From: Lapillicoccus jejuensis
GTDB lineage: Bacteria; Actinomycetota; Actinomycetes; Actinomycetales; Dermatophilaceae
Assembly (NCBI RefSeq): GCF_006715055.1
Contig: NZ_VFMN01000001.1
Location: 3,596,001 to 3,660,000, forward strand
Reading direction: 5' to 3'
Length of the DNA stretch: 64,000 nucleotides
Shown: positions 38,164 to 48,298 of the stretch, in pieces
Layout: every line of letters starts with the position of its first letter
Position numbering within the stretch: position 1 is the first letter of the stretch
The notes under the pieces: generated by a model
What the model was told of the DNA's origin: nothing
The model's database searches: none
What the model saw: the letters and a program-made list of their open reading frames with translations, nothing else
Position numbers and translations under genes: made by a program

Positions 38164-38975
38164 GCGCCCGGCGTCACCCCGAGCACCCGCCGGAAGTGCC
38201 GGGTGAGGTGGGATTGGTCGTGGAACCCGGTCTCGGCCGCGACCTGCGCCGGCGGCACACCCTCGAGGAGGAGCCGCCGGGCGGCGTCGACGCGCCGGCC
38301 GACGAGGTAGCGGTGCGGCGCCACGCCCACCTCCCGCGCGAACGCCCGGACGAGCGACGTCGCCGCGACGTCGAGCTCGGCCGCGAGGTCGGTCAGCGTC
38401 GGCGCCGCGCGGATCCCGGCGTCGAGCCGCTCGCGCGCGACCGCCACCGTCCGCCGGTCGGGGCCGCCCGGGCGCCCCGGGCGCCCCGGGCGGGCCCTCG
38501 GGCCGTCGTCGGCCCCGCCCGCCGAGGACGGCACCAGCGCGACGACCCGGTCGCGCACGAGGGCGAGCCGGGTCTCCGCCTCGAGGTCGTCGCCGGCGCC
38601 CAGCGCCGCGTGCAGCGCGTCGACCGCGGTGACCAGCCCGCGGTCGGCGAGGGCGGGGCGGCGTACGGCGACCCCCAGCGCCGCCCGCGGCAGCCACCCG
38701 TCCTCGAGGTAGACCACCCGCTTGCGGAACCCGTCGCCGGTCGCCGCCCGCCCGTCGTGCGGCACCCCCGGCGGGAGGAGGGTGACGGCCCGGCGGTCGG
38801 CGTCGTGGTGCGCGCGCTCGAGGTCGTAGAGCACCCCGCCCGTGTCGACGAGCAGCAGCGTCCACGCCGCGTGGGTGTGCGCCGGGTAGGCGTGCCGCAC
38901 GAACCGGGCGTGCAGCACCTCGGTGACGCCGGGCACCGCGGCCGGCCGCCACGCCCGGACGACGTCCCGCGACAT
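38130..38975 (-). CDS. AraC-family transcriptional regulator
   Basis: 281 aa. An N-terminal AraC ligand-binding cupin ([36 protein letters not shown]) is followed by two helix-turn-helix motifs ([52 protein letters not shown]). A Gly/Arg/Pro linker joins them. The ATG at 38975 is supported by a TACGTT box 6 nt upstream. It is divergent, with 48 bp between starts, from a DUF2000 gene that it probably controls. It ends inside the 3' end of the convergent FUSC gene. Confidence 0.9.
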   Translation of the reverse strand: MSRDVVRAWRPAAVPGVTEVLHARFVRHAYPAHTHAAWTLLLVDTGGVLYDLERAHHDADRRAVTLLPPGVPHDGRAATGDGFRKRVVYLEDGWLPRAALGVAVRRPALADRGLVTAVDALHAALGAGDDLEAETRLALVRDRVVALVPSSAGGADDGPRARPGRPGRPGGPDRRTVAVARERLDAGIRAAPTLTDLAAELDVAATSLVRAFAREVGVAPHRYLVGRRVDAARRLLLEGVPPAQVAAETGFHDQSHLTRHFRRVLGVTPGAYARSATVRPG

Positions 38976-38981
38976 GTCAGG

Positions 38982-38987
38982 AACGTA
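38982..38987 (-). promoter_or_regulatory. Leaderless-type -10 (TACGTT) for the AraC gene
   Basis: TACGTT on the minus strand ends 6 nt before the ATG at 38975. Confidence 0.5.
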
Positions 38988-39023
38988 CAAGACCCGCCGC
39001 CGCGGGCGCCGCAGGATCGGGGC

Positions 39024-39485
39024 GTGCCCGACCTCACCGACCTGGTCCCCGACGACGTCGCCGACGCCGCTCCCGTCCGCTTCCCGACGAAGATCGCCGT
39101 CGTCCTCGCCACCGACCTCGCCCCGTGGCAGTCGCTCAACGTCACGGCCTTCACCGTGTCCGCCGTGGCGGCCGCCGACCCCACGCTCATCGGCGAGCCC
39201 TACGCCGACGCGGACGGGACGTCGTACCTGCCGATGGTCGGCCAGCCGATCCTGCTCTTCGAGGCGGACGGCGCGCGGCTGCGGCAGGTGCACGCGGCGG
39301 GCCTGGCCCGTGGGTTCGCGATGGCGGTCTACACCCGCGAGCTCTTCTCCACCGGCAACGACCGCGACAACCGCGCGGCCGTGGCGGCGGTGCGCCGCGA
39401 CGACCTCGACCTCGTCGGGCTCGCGCTGCGCGGTCCGCGCAACGCCGTCGACAAGGTGACCAAGGGCCTCGCGCTGCACCGCTGA
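39024..39485 (+). CDS. DUF2000 family protein
   Basis: 153 aa. It matches the family by [36 protein letters not shown] and [16 protein letters not shown]. The fold is peptidyl-tRNA-hydrolase-like by family knowledge, but no function is established. GTG start at 39024 with a CAGGAT box 6 nt upstream, which could make it leaderless. It is divergent from an AraC regulator, which suggests the pair forms a ligand-responsive unit. Confidence 0.8.
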   Translation: MPDLTDLVPDDVADAAPVRFPTKIAVVLATDLAPWQSLNVTAFTVSAVAAADPTLIGEPYADADGTSYLPMVGQPILLFEADGARLRQVHAAGLARGFAMAVYTRELFSTGNDRDNRAAVAAVRRDDLDLVGLALRGPRNAVDKVTKGLALHR

Positions 39486-39583
39486 CGGTCCGCGACCACC
39501 GTCCGGCGCAGCAGCCGACCACCGGCCGGGACCAGGGACCAACCATCCGGCCGACGGCGTCCGGGACCCGGCACGCTGCCGGG

Positions 39584-40394
<811 letters not shown>

Positions 40395-40397
<3 letters not shown>

Positions 40398-40466
40398 GCC
40401 GTCTCCTGAGCCGTCTCCTGAGCCGTCTCCTGAGCCGTCTGCCGAGCCGTCTGCCGGGCCGACTCC
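40395..40466. repeat. 12-bp tandem repeat at the IclR/pseudogene boundary
   Basis: Six units of 12 bp: three identical TGAGCCGTCTCC, then a fourth with one change and two degenerate units. On the minus strand they encode the QETA repeat at the IclR C-terminus. On the plus strand the first unit supplies the TGA of the dehydrogenase remnant. Confidence 0.85.
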
Positions 40467-41254
40467 TGGCCCGGGTCGAGCGCGCGCGCCAGCCGGTCCG
40501 CCGCGTCCTGGAGCAGGGGGACGACGCGCTCGACGGTGTCCGGGCCCATCCGGTCGGTGGGCCCGGACACCGACATGGCCAGCGGGGTGCTCGCCCCGGG
40601 GACGGTGACGGCGACGCACCGCACGCCGGGCTCCTGCTCGCCGTCGTCGAGCGCCCAACCGCGCTCGCGCACCCGGGCCAGCTCGGCGACGAACGCGTCC
40701 GGGTCGGTGGCCGTCCGCTCCGTCGCGGCCGGCATCCCGGTCCGCGCCAGCAGGGCCCGCACGCGCTGCTCGTCCTCGTCGGCGAGCATCGCCTTGCCGA
40801 CGGCGGTGCAGTGCGGCAGGACCCGCCGCCCCACCTCGGTGAACATCCGCATCGACCGCCGCGACGGCGCGTGCGCCACGTAGGCGACCTCGTCGCCGTC
40901 GAGGACGGCGAGGTTGGCCGACTCGCCGAGGGCGTCGGCGAGCCCGACGAGCAGCGGCTGCGCGCCGGACCGCAGCGCGCGGGCGCTGGCCTCGCCGAGC
41001 CGCACGAGCCGCGGCCCCAGGCTGTACTCCCGGCTGCGCTCCTGGCGCACGTACCCGAGGTCGACGAGCGTGCGCACCAGCCGGTGGATCGTCGGCAGCG
41101 GCAGACCGGAGTCGGCCGCGAGCCGGGTCAGGCTCGCCGTACCACCCGCGTCGGCGAGCCGCTCGAGCACGTCGAAGGCGCGACCCAGGCTCTGCACGCC
41201 GCTGCGGCGACGTCCGGGCTCCTCCGCCATGCGGAAAGTATCGTGCACAGGGCC

Positions 41255-42577
41255 ATGGACACCCACCCGCCCACGCCGCCCGCCGTCCCGTCCGCCGCGC
41301 CCGCGCACGTGCAGGACCTCGCCGCCCGCCTCGACGCCGAGCTGGCCGCCGCCGACGCGCGGGTCGCCGCGCGCTACCCGGGCGACCCGGGGACGCGTCA
41401 GCCCGTGCACACCCTCTACGTGCCGGCCGACCGCGTCGACGCCGGCCTCGTACCCCGGTACGGCGCCGCGGCCCTCGAGGTCCTCGCCCGGTACCTGCCC
41501 GACGCGGCCGCGCTGGCCGACGTCGTCGGCACGACGCCGGACGTGGCCGACGCGGTGCTGCCGCTCGTGCGGGCCAAGCTCGAGCGCGAGCCGGTGGAGG
41601 ACCTGCGGGTCGACCTCGAGGACGGGTACGGGACCCGCCCGGACGCCGAGGAGGACGCGGCCGCGGTCGGCGCGGTGCGGGCGCTGCTGGCCGCCGCGAC
41701 GGGGGGCACCGGGACGCCGTACGGCGGCGTGCGGGTCAAGTCGCTCGAGCAGGCGACCCGGCACCGCGGCCTGCGCACCCTCGACCTCGTCCTCGGCGAG
41801 CTGGCCCGGGCCGGGGCGGCCGGGGGGTGCGGCGGGCGGCGGCTGCCGCACGGGTTCGTCGTCACGCTGCCCAAGGTCACCGCGGTCGAGCAGGTCGCGG
41901 CCATGGTCACCGCGTGCGAGGTGCTCGAGGAGCGGCACGGGCTGGCGCCGGGGGAGGTCCGCTTCGAGATCCAGGTGGAGACGCCGCAGTCGGTCGTCAC
42001 CGCCGACGGGGTCGGCGCGGTCCCGCTGATGATCGCCGCGGCGCGCGGACGGTGCATCGGCCTGCACTACGGGACCTACGACTACTCGGCGTCGCTCGGC
42101 ATCGCCGCGGCCCAGCAGAGCCTCGAGCACCCGGTCGCCGACCACGCCAAGGCGGTGCTGCAGGTGGCCGCGGCGGGCACCGGGGTGCGGCTCTCCGACG
42201 GGTCGACCAACGTCCTGCCGGTGGGCGACGACGCGGCGGTGCTCGCCGCGCTGCGGCAGCACGCCCGGCTGGTCCGGCGGGGGCTGGAGCGCGGGTTCAT
42301 GCAGGGCTGGGACCTGCACCCGGCGCAGCTGCCGACGCGGTACGCCGCGACCTTCGCCTTCTACCGCGAGGGCCTGCCCGACGCGGCCGCGCGGCTGCGG
42401 GCCTGGGCGGGGGAGGCGTCCGGCACCGGGGTGCTCGACGAGCCGGCGACCGTGCGCGCCCTGGCCTGGTACGTCGTCCGCGGGCTCGACTGCGGCGCGG
42501 TCCGCCCCGAGGAGCCGGCCGCCTGGGGCACGGACGAGGCGACGCTGCGCGCGCTGGCCCACCCGCGGGGGCGCTGA
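41255..42577 (+). CDS. DUF6986 protein, aldolase/citrate-lyase-like
   Basis: 440 aa. Motifs of the HpcH/CitE-like TIM barrel are visible: [21 protein letters not shown] (metal-binding acidic site), [33 protein letters not shown] and [15 protein letters not shown]. Family members occur in purine-catabolic loci and may act on glyoxylate or a related C-C bond; the reaction is not established. The ATG at 41255 opens the operon DUF6986-glxK-allB-allE. The next gene starts immediately after its stop. Confidence 0.78.
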   Translation: MDTHPPTPPAVPSAAPAHVQDLAARLDAELAAADARVAARYPGDPGTRQPVHTLYVPADRVDAGLVPRYGAAALEVLARYLPDAAALADVVGTTPDVADAVLPLVRAKLEREPVEDLRVDLEDGYGTRPDAEEDAAAVGAVRALLAAATGGTGTPYGGVRVKSLEQATRHRGLRTLDLVLGELARAGAAGGCGGRRLPHGFVVTLPKVTAVEQVAAMVTACEVLEERHGLAPGEVRFEIQVETPQSVVTADGVGAVPLMIAAARGRCIGLHYGTYDYSASLGIAAAQQSLEHPVADHAKAVLQVAAAGTGVRLSDGSTNVLPVGDDAAVLAALRQHARLVRRGLERGFMQGWDLHPAQLPTRYAATFAFYREGLPDAAARLRAWAGEASGTGVLDEPATVRALAWYVVRGLDCGAVRPEEPAAWGTDEATLRALAHPRGR

Positions 42578-43792
42578 GTGGGCGCCGACGTCCGTCCCGC
42601 CGCAGAGGCCGCGGGTCGGGCGCCGCTGCGGGTGCTCCTCGCCCCGGACAAGTTCAAGGGGACGCTGACCGCCGCGCAGGTCTGCGCGGCGGTCGCGGCC
42701 GGCGTCGCCGAGGCGGCCGACCGGGCCGGCGTCCCGGTCGTCGTCACCACCGTCCCGGTGGCCGACGGCGGGGACGGGACGCTGGTCGCCGCGGTCGCCT
42801 CGGGGTTCGAGGCGGTGCCGGCGAGGGCGACCGGCCCGGACGGCGCGCCGCGGGCGGCCGCGTGGGCCCGGCGCGGTGACGAGGCCGTCGTCGAGCTCGC
42901 CGCCGTCTCGGGGCTGGCCCTGCTCCCGCGCGACGGCCTGCGGCCGCTGACCTCGACGAGCCGGGGCACCGGCGAGCTGGTCCGGGCCGCGCTCGACGCC
43001 GGCTGCCGCCGGGTCGTCCTCGGCATCGGCGGCAGCGCGAGCACGGACGGCGGCGCCGGTCTCGTGTCCGCGCTGGGGGCCCGGGTGCTCGGCCCCGACG
43101 GCGCGCCGGTGGCCGACGGCGGCGCGGCGCTGCAGGACGCCGTACGCCTCGACCTGTCCGGGCGGCACCCGGCCCTCGCCGAGGCCGACCTCGTCGTCGC
43201 CTGCGACGTCGACCGGCCGCTCACCGGGCCGACCGGCGCGGCCGCCGTCTTCGGCCCGCAGAAGGGCGCCGGTGCGGCCGACGTCGCGGTCCTCGACGCG
43301 GCGCTGGGGCACTGGGCCGACCTCGTCGCCGACGCGACCGGCGGCCCGGACCACCGCGACGACCCCGGCGCGGGGGCCGCGGGCGGCGTCGGGTTCGGCG
43401 CGGTCGCCGTCCTCGGCGCCCGGCTCGCGCCCGGCGCCCCGCTGCTGCTCGCCCTGACCGGCCTCGACGCGGCCCTGGCCCCGCTCGGCCCCGACGACCT
43501 CGTCGTCACGGGGGAGGGGTCGCTCGACGCGCAGACGCTGCACGGCAAGGCGCCCGCCGGGGTCGCCGCCGCGGCGCGGGCGCACGGCGTGCCGGTCGTC
43601 GCGGTGTGCGGGCGGCTGGCCCTCGACCGGGCCGGGCTGGACGAGGCGGGGCTCGCCGCGGCCTACGCCCTCACCGACCTCACCCGGGACGAGGCGACCC
43701 TGTACGGCGACCCGGAACCGCTGCTCACCGAGCTCGGCCGACGGCTCCTGCGTGACCACCTCGGCCGCCGGCCGTACGGTGACCTCTCGTGA
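42578..43792 (+). CDS. glxK: Glycerate kinase
   Basis: 404 aa, type I glycerate 2-kinase. Motifs: [50 protein letters not shown] and [16 protein letters not shown]. It phosphorylates glycerate made from glyoxylate by the tartronate semialdehyde route, feeding the carbon of allantoin into glycolysis. Its GTG start directly follows the DUF6986 TGA, and its stop overlaps the allB GTG (GTGA). Glyoxylate carboligase and tartronate semialdehyde reductase, which must lie between, are not in the window. Confidence 0.92.
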   Translation: MGADVRPAAEAAGRAPLRVLLAPDKFKGTLTAAQVCAAVAAGVAEAADRAGVPVVVTTVPVADGGDGTLVAAVASGFEAVPARATGPDGAPRAAAWARRGDEAVVELAAVSGLALLPRDGLRPLTSTSRGTGELVRAALDAGCRRVVLGIGGSASTDGGAGLVSALGARVLGPDGAPVADGGAALQDAVRLDLSGRHPALAEADLVVACDVDRPLTGPTGAAAVFGPQKGAGAADVAVLDAALGHWADLVADATGGPDHRDDPGAGAAGGVGFGAVAVLGARLAPGAPLLLALTGLDAALAPLGPDDLVVTGEGSLDAQTLHGKAPAGVAAAARAHGVPVVAVCGRLALDRAGLDEAGLAAAYALTDLTRDEATLYGDPEPLLTELGRRLLRDHLGRRPYGDLS

Positions 43793-45126
43793 GCGACCTC
43801 GTCCTGCGCGCCCGCCGCGTCGTCACCCCGCGGGGGGAGCGCGCGGCCACGGTCGTCGTCGAGGACGGCCGGATCACCGCCCTCCTGCCGTACGACGCCC
43901 CGCCGCCGGACGTCGCCGGCCCGCCCGTCGAGCTCGCCGACGACGAGGTCCTGCTGCCCGGGCTGGTCGACACCCACGTCCACGTCAACGAACCCGGCCG
44001 CACCCCGTGGGAGGGCTTCACGACGGCGACCCGGGCGGCGGCGCGCGGCGGCGTCACGACGATCGTCGACATGCCGCTCAACAGCATCCCGCCCACGACC
44101 ACCCTCGCCGGGCTGCGGGCCAAGCAGGAGGCGACGACCGGCCAGACCTGGGTCGACGTCGGCTTCTGGGGCGGGGCGGTCCCGGGCACCACCGCCGACC
44201 TCGGACCGCTGCACGAGGCGGGCGTGTTCGGCTTCAAGTGCTTCCTGCTGCCCTCGGGCGTGGACGAGTTCCCGCCCCTCGACGCGTCGGGGCTGGCCAC
44301 CGCGCTGGCCGAGGTGGCGCAGCTCGGGTCGCTCATGGTCGTCCACGCCGAGGACCACGACGCCATCGAGCACGCGCCGGCGCCGTCCGGGCCGCAGTAC
44401 GCCGGCTTCCTGCGCTCGCGCCCGCGCGACGCCGAGGACCTCGCGATCCGGCGGCTGGTCGACCTCGCGCGCGCCACCGGAGCCCGGGTCCACGTGCTGC
44501 ACCTCAGCAGCAGCGACGCGCTGCCGATCGTGCGCGCCGCCAAGGCCGAGGGGCTCGCCCTCACCGCCGAGACCTGCCCGCACTACCTGACCTTCAGCGC
44601 CGAGGAGGTGCCGGCCGGGGCGACGCAGTTCAAGTGCTGCCCGCCGATCCGCGAGGCCGGCAACCGCGAGTCCCTGTGGGCCGGGCTCGCCGACGGGACG
44701 GTCGACCTCGTCGTCACCGACCACTCGCCGTGCACCCCCGACCTCAAGCACCTCGACACCGGCGACTTCGGCACCGCGTGGGGCGGGATCGCCTCGCTGC
44801 AGCTGGGGCTGGCGGCGGTGTGGACCGGCGCGCGGGCCCGCGGGCACTCGCTCACCGACGTCGTGCGGTGGATGGCGCAGGCCCCGGCGCAGCAGGCGGG
44901 TCTCCTTCGCAAGGGCGCCGTCGAGGTGGGCCGCGACGCCGACCTCGTCGTCCTCGCGCCCGACGAGACGTTCGTCGTCGACCCGGCCCGGCTCGAGCAC
45001 CGCAACAAGGTGACGGCGTACGCCGGCCGCGAGCTCACCGGCGTCGTGCGCCGGACCTACCTGGCCGGCCGAGAGGTCGACCTCGACGCGCCCCCGCGCG
45101 GGCGCCTGCTGAGGAGAGGCGACTGA
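43789..45126 (+). CDS. allB: Allantoinase
   Basis: 445 aa, cyclic amidohydrolase. All metal ligands of the AllB type can be read: His63 and His65 ([17 protein letters not shown]), carbamylated Lys150 ([10 protein letters not shown]), His186 (VVHAEDHD), His238 (VHVLHLSS) and Asp311 (VTDHSPC). The [11 protein letters not shown] segment is specific for allantoinases rather than dihydroorotases. It hydrolyses allantoin to allantoate. It is coupled to glxK by a GTGA overlap and is followed 1 bp later by allE. Confidence 0.94.
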   Translation: MSDLVLRARRVVTPRGERAATVVVEDGRITALLPYDAPPPDVAGPPVELADDEVLLPGLVDTHVHVNEPGRTPWEGFTTATRAAARGGVTTIVDMPLNSIPPTTTLAGLRAKQEATTGQTWVDVGFWGGAVPGTTADLGPLHEAGVFGFKCFLLPSGVDEFPPLDASGLATALAEVAQLGSLMVVHAEDHDAIEHAPAPSGPQYAGFLRSRPRDAEDLAIRRLVDLARATGARVHVLHLSSSDALPIVRAAKAEGLALTAETCPHYLTFSAEEVPAGATQFKCCPPIREAGNRESLWAGLADGTVDLVVTDHSPCTPDLKHLDTGDFGTAWGGIASLQLGLAAVWTGARARGHSLTDVVRWMAQAPAQQAGLLRKGAVEVGRDADLVVLAPDETFVVDPARLEHRNKVTAYAGRELTGVVRRTYLAGREVDLDAPPRGRLLRRGD

Positions 45127-45127
45127 G

Positions 45128-46051
45128 ATGTCCGGAGAACCTGCTACCCACGATCCTGCTTCCCTTGCTACCACTTCCAGCGCTACGACCTCCCGAGAAG
45201 CGACCTACTTCGCGCCGCGCGGTGGTCTTCCCCCGCAGACCCAGCTGACGACCGAGCGCGCCCGGTTCACGACGTCGTACGCCGTCCTGCCGGCCCGGAC
45301 GATGACCGACATCGTCACGAGCCGGCTGCCGCACTGGACCGGGATGCGGATGTGGGTCCTGGCGCGGCCGCTGAGCGGCTTCGCCGAGACCTTCTCGCAG
45401 TACGTCGTCGAGGTCTCCCCGGGCGGTGGCAGCGACCGGCCCGAGCTCGACCCGGGGGCCGAGGCGGTGCTGTTCGTCGTGGACGGCGAGCTCGAGCTCA
45501 CCGTCGGAGGGAGCGAGGGCGACGGCGCCGGCGGTGAGGGGGCGTCGTACGGGCTGGGGCCGGGGGGCTACGCCTTCCTGCCCCCGGGGGAGCGCTGGAC
45601 GCTGCACAACCGGTCGGCGGCGACGGCGACCTTCCACTGGATCCGCAAGGCCTACGAGGCGGTCGACGGGGTGGACGCGCCGGAGGCCTTCGTCACGAAC
45701 GAGCGGGACGTCGCCCCGACGCCGATGCCGGGGACGGACGCCTGGTCGACGACGCGGTTCGTCGACCCGGACGACGTGCGCCACGACCTGCACGTCAACA
45801 TCGTCACGTTCGAGCCGGGCGGGGCCATCCCGTTCCCCGAGACGCACGTCATGGAGCACGGGCTCTACGTCCTCGAGGGCAAGGCCGTCTACCTGCTCAA
45901 CGAGGACTGGGTCGAGGTCGAGGCGGGCGACTTCATGTGGCTGCGCGCCTTCTGCCCGCAGGCCTGCTACGCCGGGGGGCCGGGCCGGTTCCGCTACCTG
46001 CTGTACAAGGACGTGCACCGGCACGCGCACCTCGGTCGGTTCGCGCGCTGA
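45128..46051 (+). CDS. allE: (S)-ureidoglycine aminohydrolase
   Basis: 307 aa, bicupin. The second cupin carries the Mn-binding set in PETHVMEHGLYVLEGKAVYLLN, and ACYAGGPGRFRYLLYKD closes the family signature. The enzyme releases ammonia from ureidoglycine to give ureidoglycolate. A Ser/Thr-rich stretch of about 25 residues precedes the domain; its DNA is less GC-rich than its neighbours. The ribosome site AGGAGAGG lies before the ATG, inside the end of allB. Allantoate amidohydrolase (AllC) and ureidoglycolate lyase are not encoded nearby. Confidence 0.92.
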   Translation: MSGEPATHDPASLATTSSATTSREATYFAPRGGLPPQTQLTTERARFTTSYAVLPARTMTDIVTSRLPHWTGMRMWVLARPLSGFAETFSQYVVEVSPGGGSDRPELDPGAEAVLFVVDGELELTVGGSEGDGAGGEGASYGLGPGGYAFLPPGERWTLHNRSAATATFHWIRKAYEAVDGVDAPEAFVTNERDVAPTPMPGTDAWSTTRFVDPDDVRHDLHVNIVTFEPGGAIPFPETHVMEHGLYVLEGKAVYLLNEDWVEVEAGDFMWLRAFCPQACYAGGPGRFRYLLYKDVHRHAHLGRFAR

Positions 46052-46053
46052 CC

Positions 46054-46059
46054 TAGGGT
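46054..46059 (+). promoter_or_regulatory. Leaderless-type -10 (TAGGGT) for the M20 gene
   Basis: TAGGGT ends 7 nt before the ATG at 46067. It argues for the ATG rather than an in-frame GTG at 46058, which lies inside the box. Confidence 0.55.
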
Positions 46060-46066
46060 GGGGAGC

Positions 46067-47422
46067 ATGGCCGACACGAGCACCAGCACCGGCACGTCCG
46101 ACCTGCGCCCCGAGGACGAGGTGGCCCGCATCTGCGCCGACCTCATCCGCATCGACTCGAGCAACTACGGCGACGGGTCGGGGCCGGGGGAGCGCAAGGC
46201 GGCCGAGTACGTCATGGGCGAGCTGACCGAGGTCGGGCTCGACCCGGTGCTGCTCGAGAGCGAGAGCGGCCGCGCCAACGTCATGGTGCGCCTCGAGGGT
46301 GCGGACACCTCGCGCCCCGGGCTCGTCGTGCACGGCCACCTCGACGTCGTCCCCGCGAACGCCGCCGACTGGCAGGTCGACCCGTTCGGCGCCGAGGAGC
46401 GCGACGGGTGCGTGTGGGGTCGCGGCGCGGTCGACATGAAGGACATGGACGCGATGATCGTCGCCGCGATCCGCGACCTGGCGAGGACCGGGGCCAAGCC
46501 GGCGCGCACGACGACGTTCTGCTTCTTCGCCGACGAGGAGGCCGGCGGCACCAAGGGCTCGCACTGGGCGGTCGAGCAGCACCCTGAGTGGTTCGAGGGG
46601 GCCAGCGAGGCGGTCAGCGAGGTCGGCGGCTACAGCGTCACGGTGCCTCGCCGCGACGGGGCGGGCGAGCAGCGGGCGTACCTGCTGCAGACCGCCGAGA
46701 AGGGGATCGCCTGGCTGCGGCTCACCGCCCGCGGGCGCGCCGGGCACGGCTCGGTCCCCAACGACGAGAACGCCGTCGTGCGCCTGGCGGAGGCGATCGC
46801 CCGGATCAGCGCGCACCCGTGGCCGCGCCGGTACGTCGCCTCGGTGCAGGGTCTGCTCGACGGCCTGAGCGACCTCACCGGGATCACGCACGACACCGAC
46901 GACGCCGCCCTGGAGCGCCTGCTCGAGGCGATCCCCGGAGCGGCCGGCTTCGTGCGGGGGACGCTGCGCGACACGGCGAACTTCACGATGCTCGACGCGG
47001 GCTACAAGCACAACGTCATCCCGCAGACCGCGTCGGCGAACCTCGACTGCCGGTTCCTGCCGGGTCACGAGGACGAGCTGATGTCGACCGTGCAGCGGCT
47101 GGCCGGCGAGTTCGTCGACGTCGAGGTGCTGCACCGCGACATCGCCCTCGAGGCGCCGTTCGAGGGGTCGCTCGTCGACGCGATGAAGGACTCGCTGCTC
47201 AGCGAGGACCCGGATGCGGCGGTGCTGCCGTACTGCCTGTCCGGCGGGACGGACAACAAGGCCCTGCAGCTGCTCGGGATCACCGGCTACGGCTTCGCGC
47301 CGCTGCGGCTGCCGGCCGACCTGCTCTTCGCGCCGATGTTCCACGGCATCGACGAGCGGGTGCCGGTGGAGTCGCTGCGCTTCGGGGCGCGGGTGCTGCG
47401 CACCTTCCTCGACCGCGCCTGA
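46067..47422 (+). CDS. M20/M25/M40-family metallohydrolase (dipeptidase-like)
   Basis: 451 aa. Zinc ligands: VVHGHLDVVPA, WGRGAVDMKDMDAM, FADEEAGG with the catalytic Glu, and a C-terminal FHGIDERV. A dimerisation domain with RAGHGSVPNDENAVVRL lies between. This is the actinobacterial M20 type related to ArgE/DapE and Rv2141c, acting on a peptide or N-acyl amino acid. Although it follows allE by 15 bp, it is not allantoate amidohydrolase by motif, and it has its own leaderless-type promoter. Confidence 0.88.
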   Translation: MADTSTSTGTSDLRPEDEVARICADLIRIDSSNYGDGSGPGERKAAEYVMGELTEVGLDPVLLESESGRANVMVRLEGADTSRPGLVVHGHLDVVPANAADWQVDPFGAEERDGCVWGRGAVDMKDMDAMIVAAIRDLARTGAKPARTTTFCFFADEEAGGTKGSHWAVEQHPEWFEGASEAVSEVGGYSVTVPRRDGAGEQRAYLLQTAEKGIAWLRLTARGRAGHGSVPNDENAVVRLAEAIARISAHPWPRRYVASVQGLLDGLSDLTGITHDTDDAALERLLEAIPGAAGFVRGTLRDTANFTMLDAGYKHNVIPQTASANLDCRFLPGHEDELMSTVQRLAGEFVDVEVLHRDIALEAPFEGSLVDAMKDSLLSEDPDAAVLPYCLSGGTDNKALQLLGITGYGFAPLRLPADLLFAPMFHGIDERVPVESLRFGARVLRTFLDRA

Positions 47423-47437
47423 CCGTCGAGCGGCGTC

Positions 47438-47521
47438 GGGTCGCAGGCCGGGTCGCAGGCCGGGTCGCAGGCCGGGTCGCGGGTCGGGTCGCGGGTCGGG
47501 TCGCGGGTCGGGTCGCGGGTC
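47438..47521. repeat. 12-bp tandem repeat, two variants in blocks
   Basis: Seven units: three GGGTCGCAGGCC followed by four GGGTCGCGGGTC, filling most of the 111-bp gap between the convergent M20 and DUF5703 genes. There are no spacers, so it is not a CRISPR array. Confidence 0.9.
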
Positions 47522-47533
47522 GGGCGGTGCGGC

Positions 47534-47719
47534 TCAGGCCGTGCGACGCACCCGGATGATCTTGCGGCGCAGCCAGGCCTTGCGCAGACCACCGATGTAG
47601 ACGACGCTGCGCGCGAGCTCCCACTGGCCGTACTCGGCGTGCTCGCTCAGAGCACGCCGGACGTCGGAGCGCGACACGGTGCGGGGGAAGCTCAGGACGC
47701 GGTACTCGTACTCAGTCAT
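47534..47719 (-). CDS. DUF5703 family small protein
   Basis: 61 aa. The start TEYEYRVLSFPRTVSRSDVR and the end LRRKIIRVRRTA match this small actinobacterial family. It is highly basic at the C-terminus and has no membrane segment. No function is known. The ATG at 47719 is preferred; an ATG 4 codons upstream (MGLT) is possible. It is divergent from the Asp-rich protein gene. Confidence 0.75.
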   Translation of the reverse strand: MTEYEYRVLSFPRTVSRSDVRRALSEHAEYGQWELARSVVYIGGLRKAWLRRKIIRVRRTA

Positions 47720-47748
47720 CGTGAGACCCATTCTGTCCCACGAGCCGC

Positions 47749-47754
47749 TACGGT
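47749..47754 (+). promoter_or_regulatory. Leaderless-type -10 (TACGGT) for the Asp-rich gene
   Basis: TACGGT ends 6 nt before the ATG at 47761. Confidence 0.5.
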
Positions 47755-47760
47755 CGAGAC

Positions 47761-48264
<504 letters not shown>

Positions 48265-48298
48265 CCGACCCCGCCGCGGCGCCCGCTCGCCCTCCTGC

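Noticed and set aside
46067-47422. M20 hydrolase as allantoate amidohydrolase (AllC), which would complete the allantoin operon
   Set aside because: The motifs (VVHGHLDVVPA, WGRGAVDMKDMDAM) are of the ArgE/DapE-like M20 type, not the AllC/hydantoinase-carbamoylase type, and the gene has its own promoter.
47438-47521. CRISPR array (also considered for 40395-40466 and 29432-29467)
   Set aside because: The units are 9-12 bp, directly tandem without spacers, and no cas gene is nearby. The RecB-like nuclease at 62709-63611 is a stand-alone exonuclease type.
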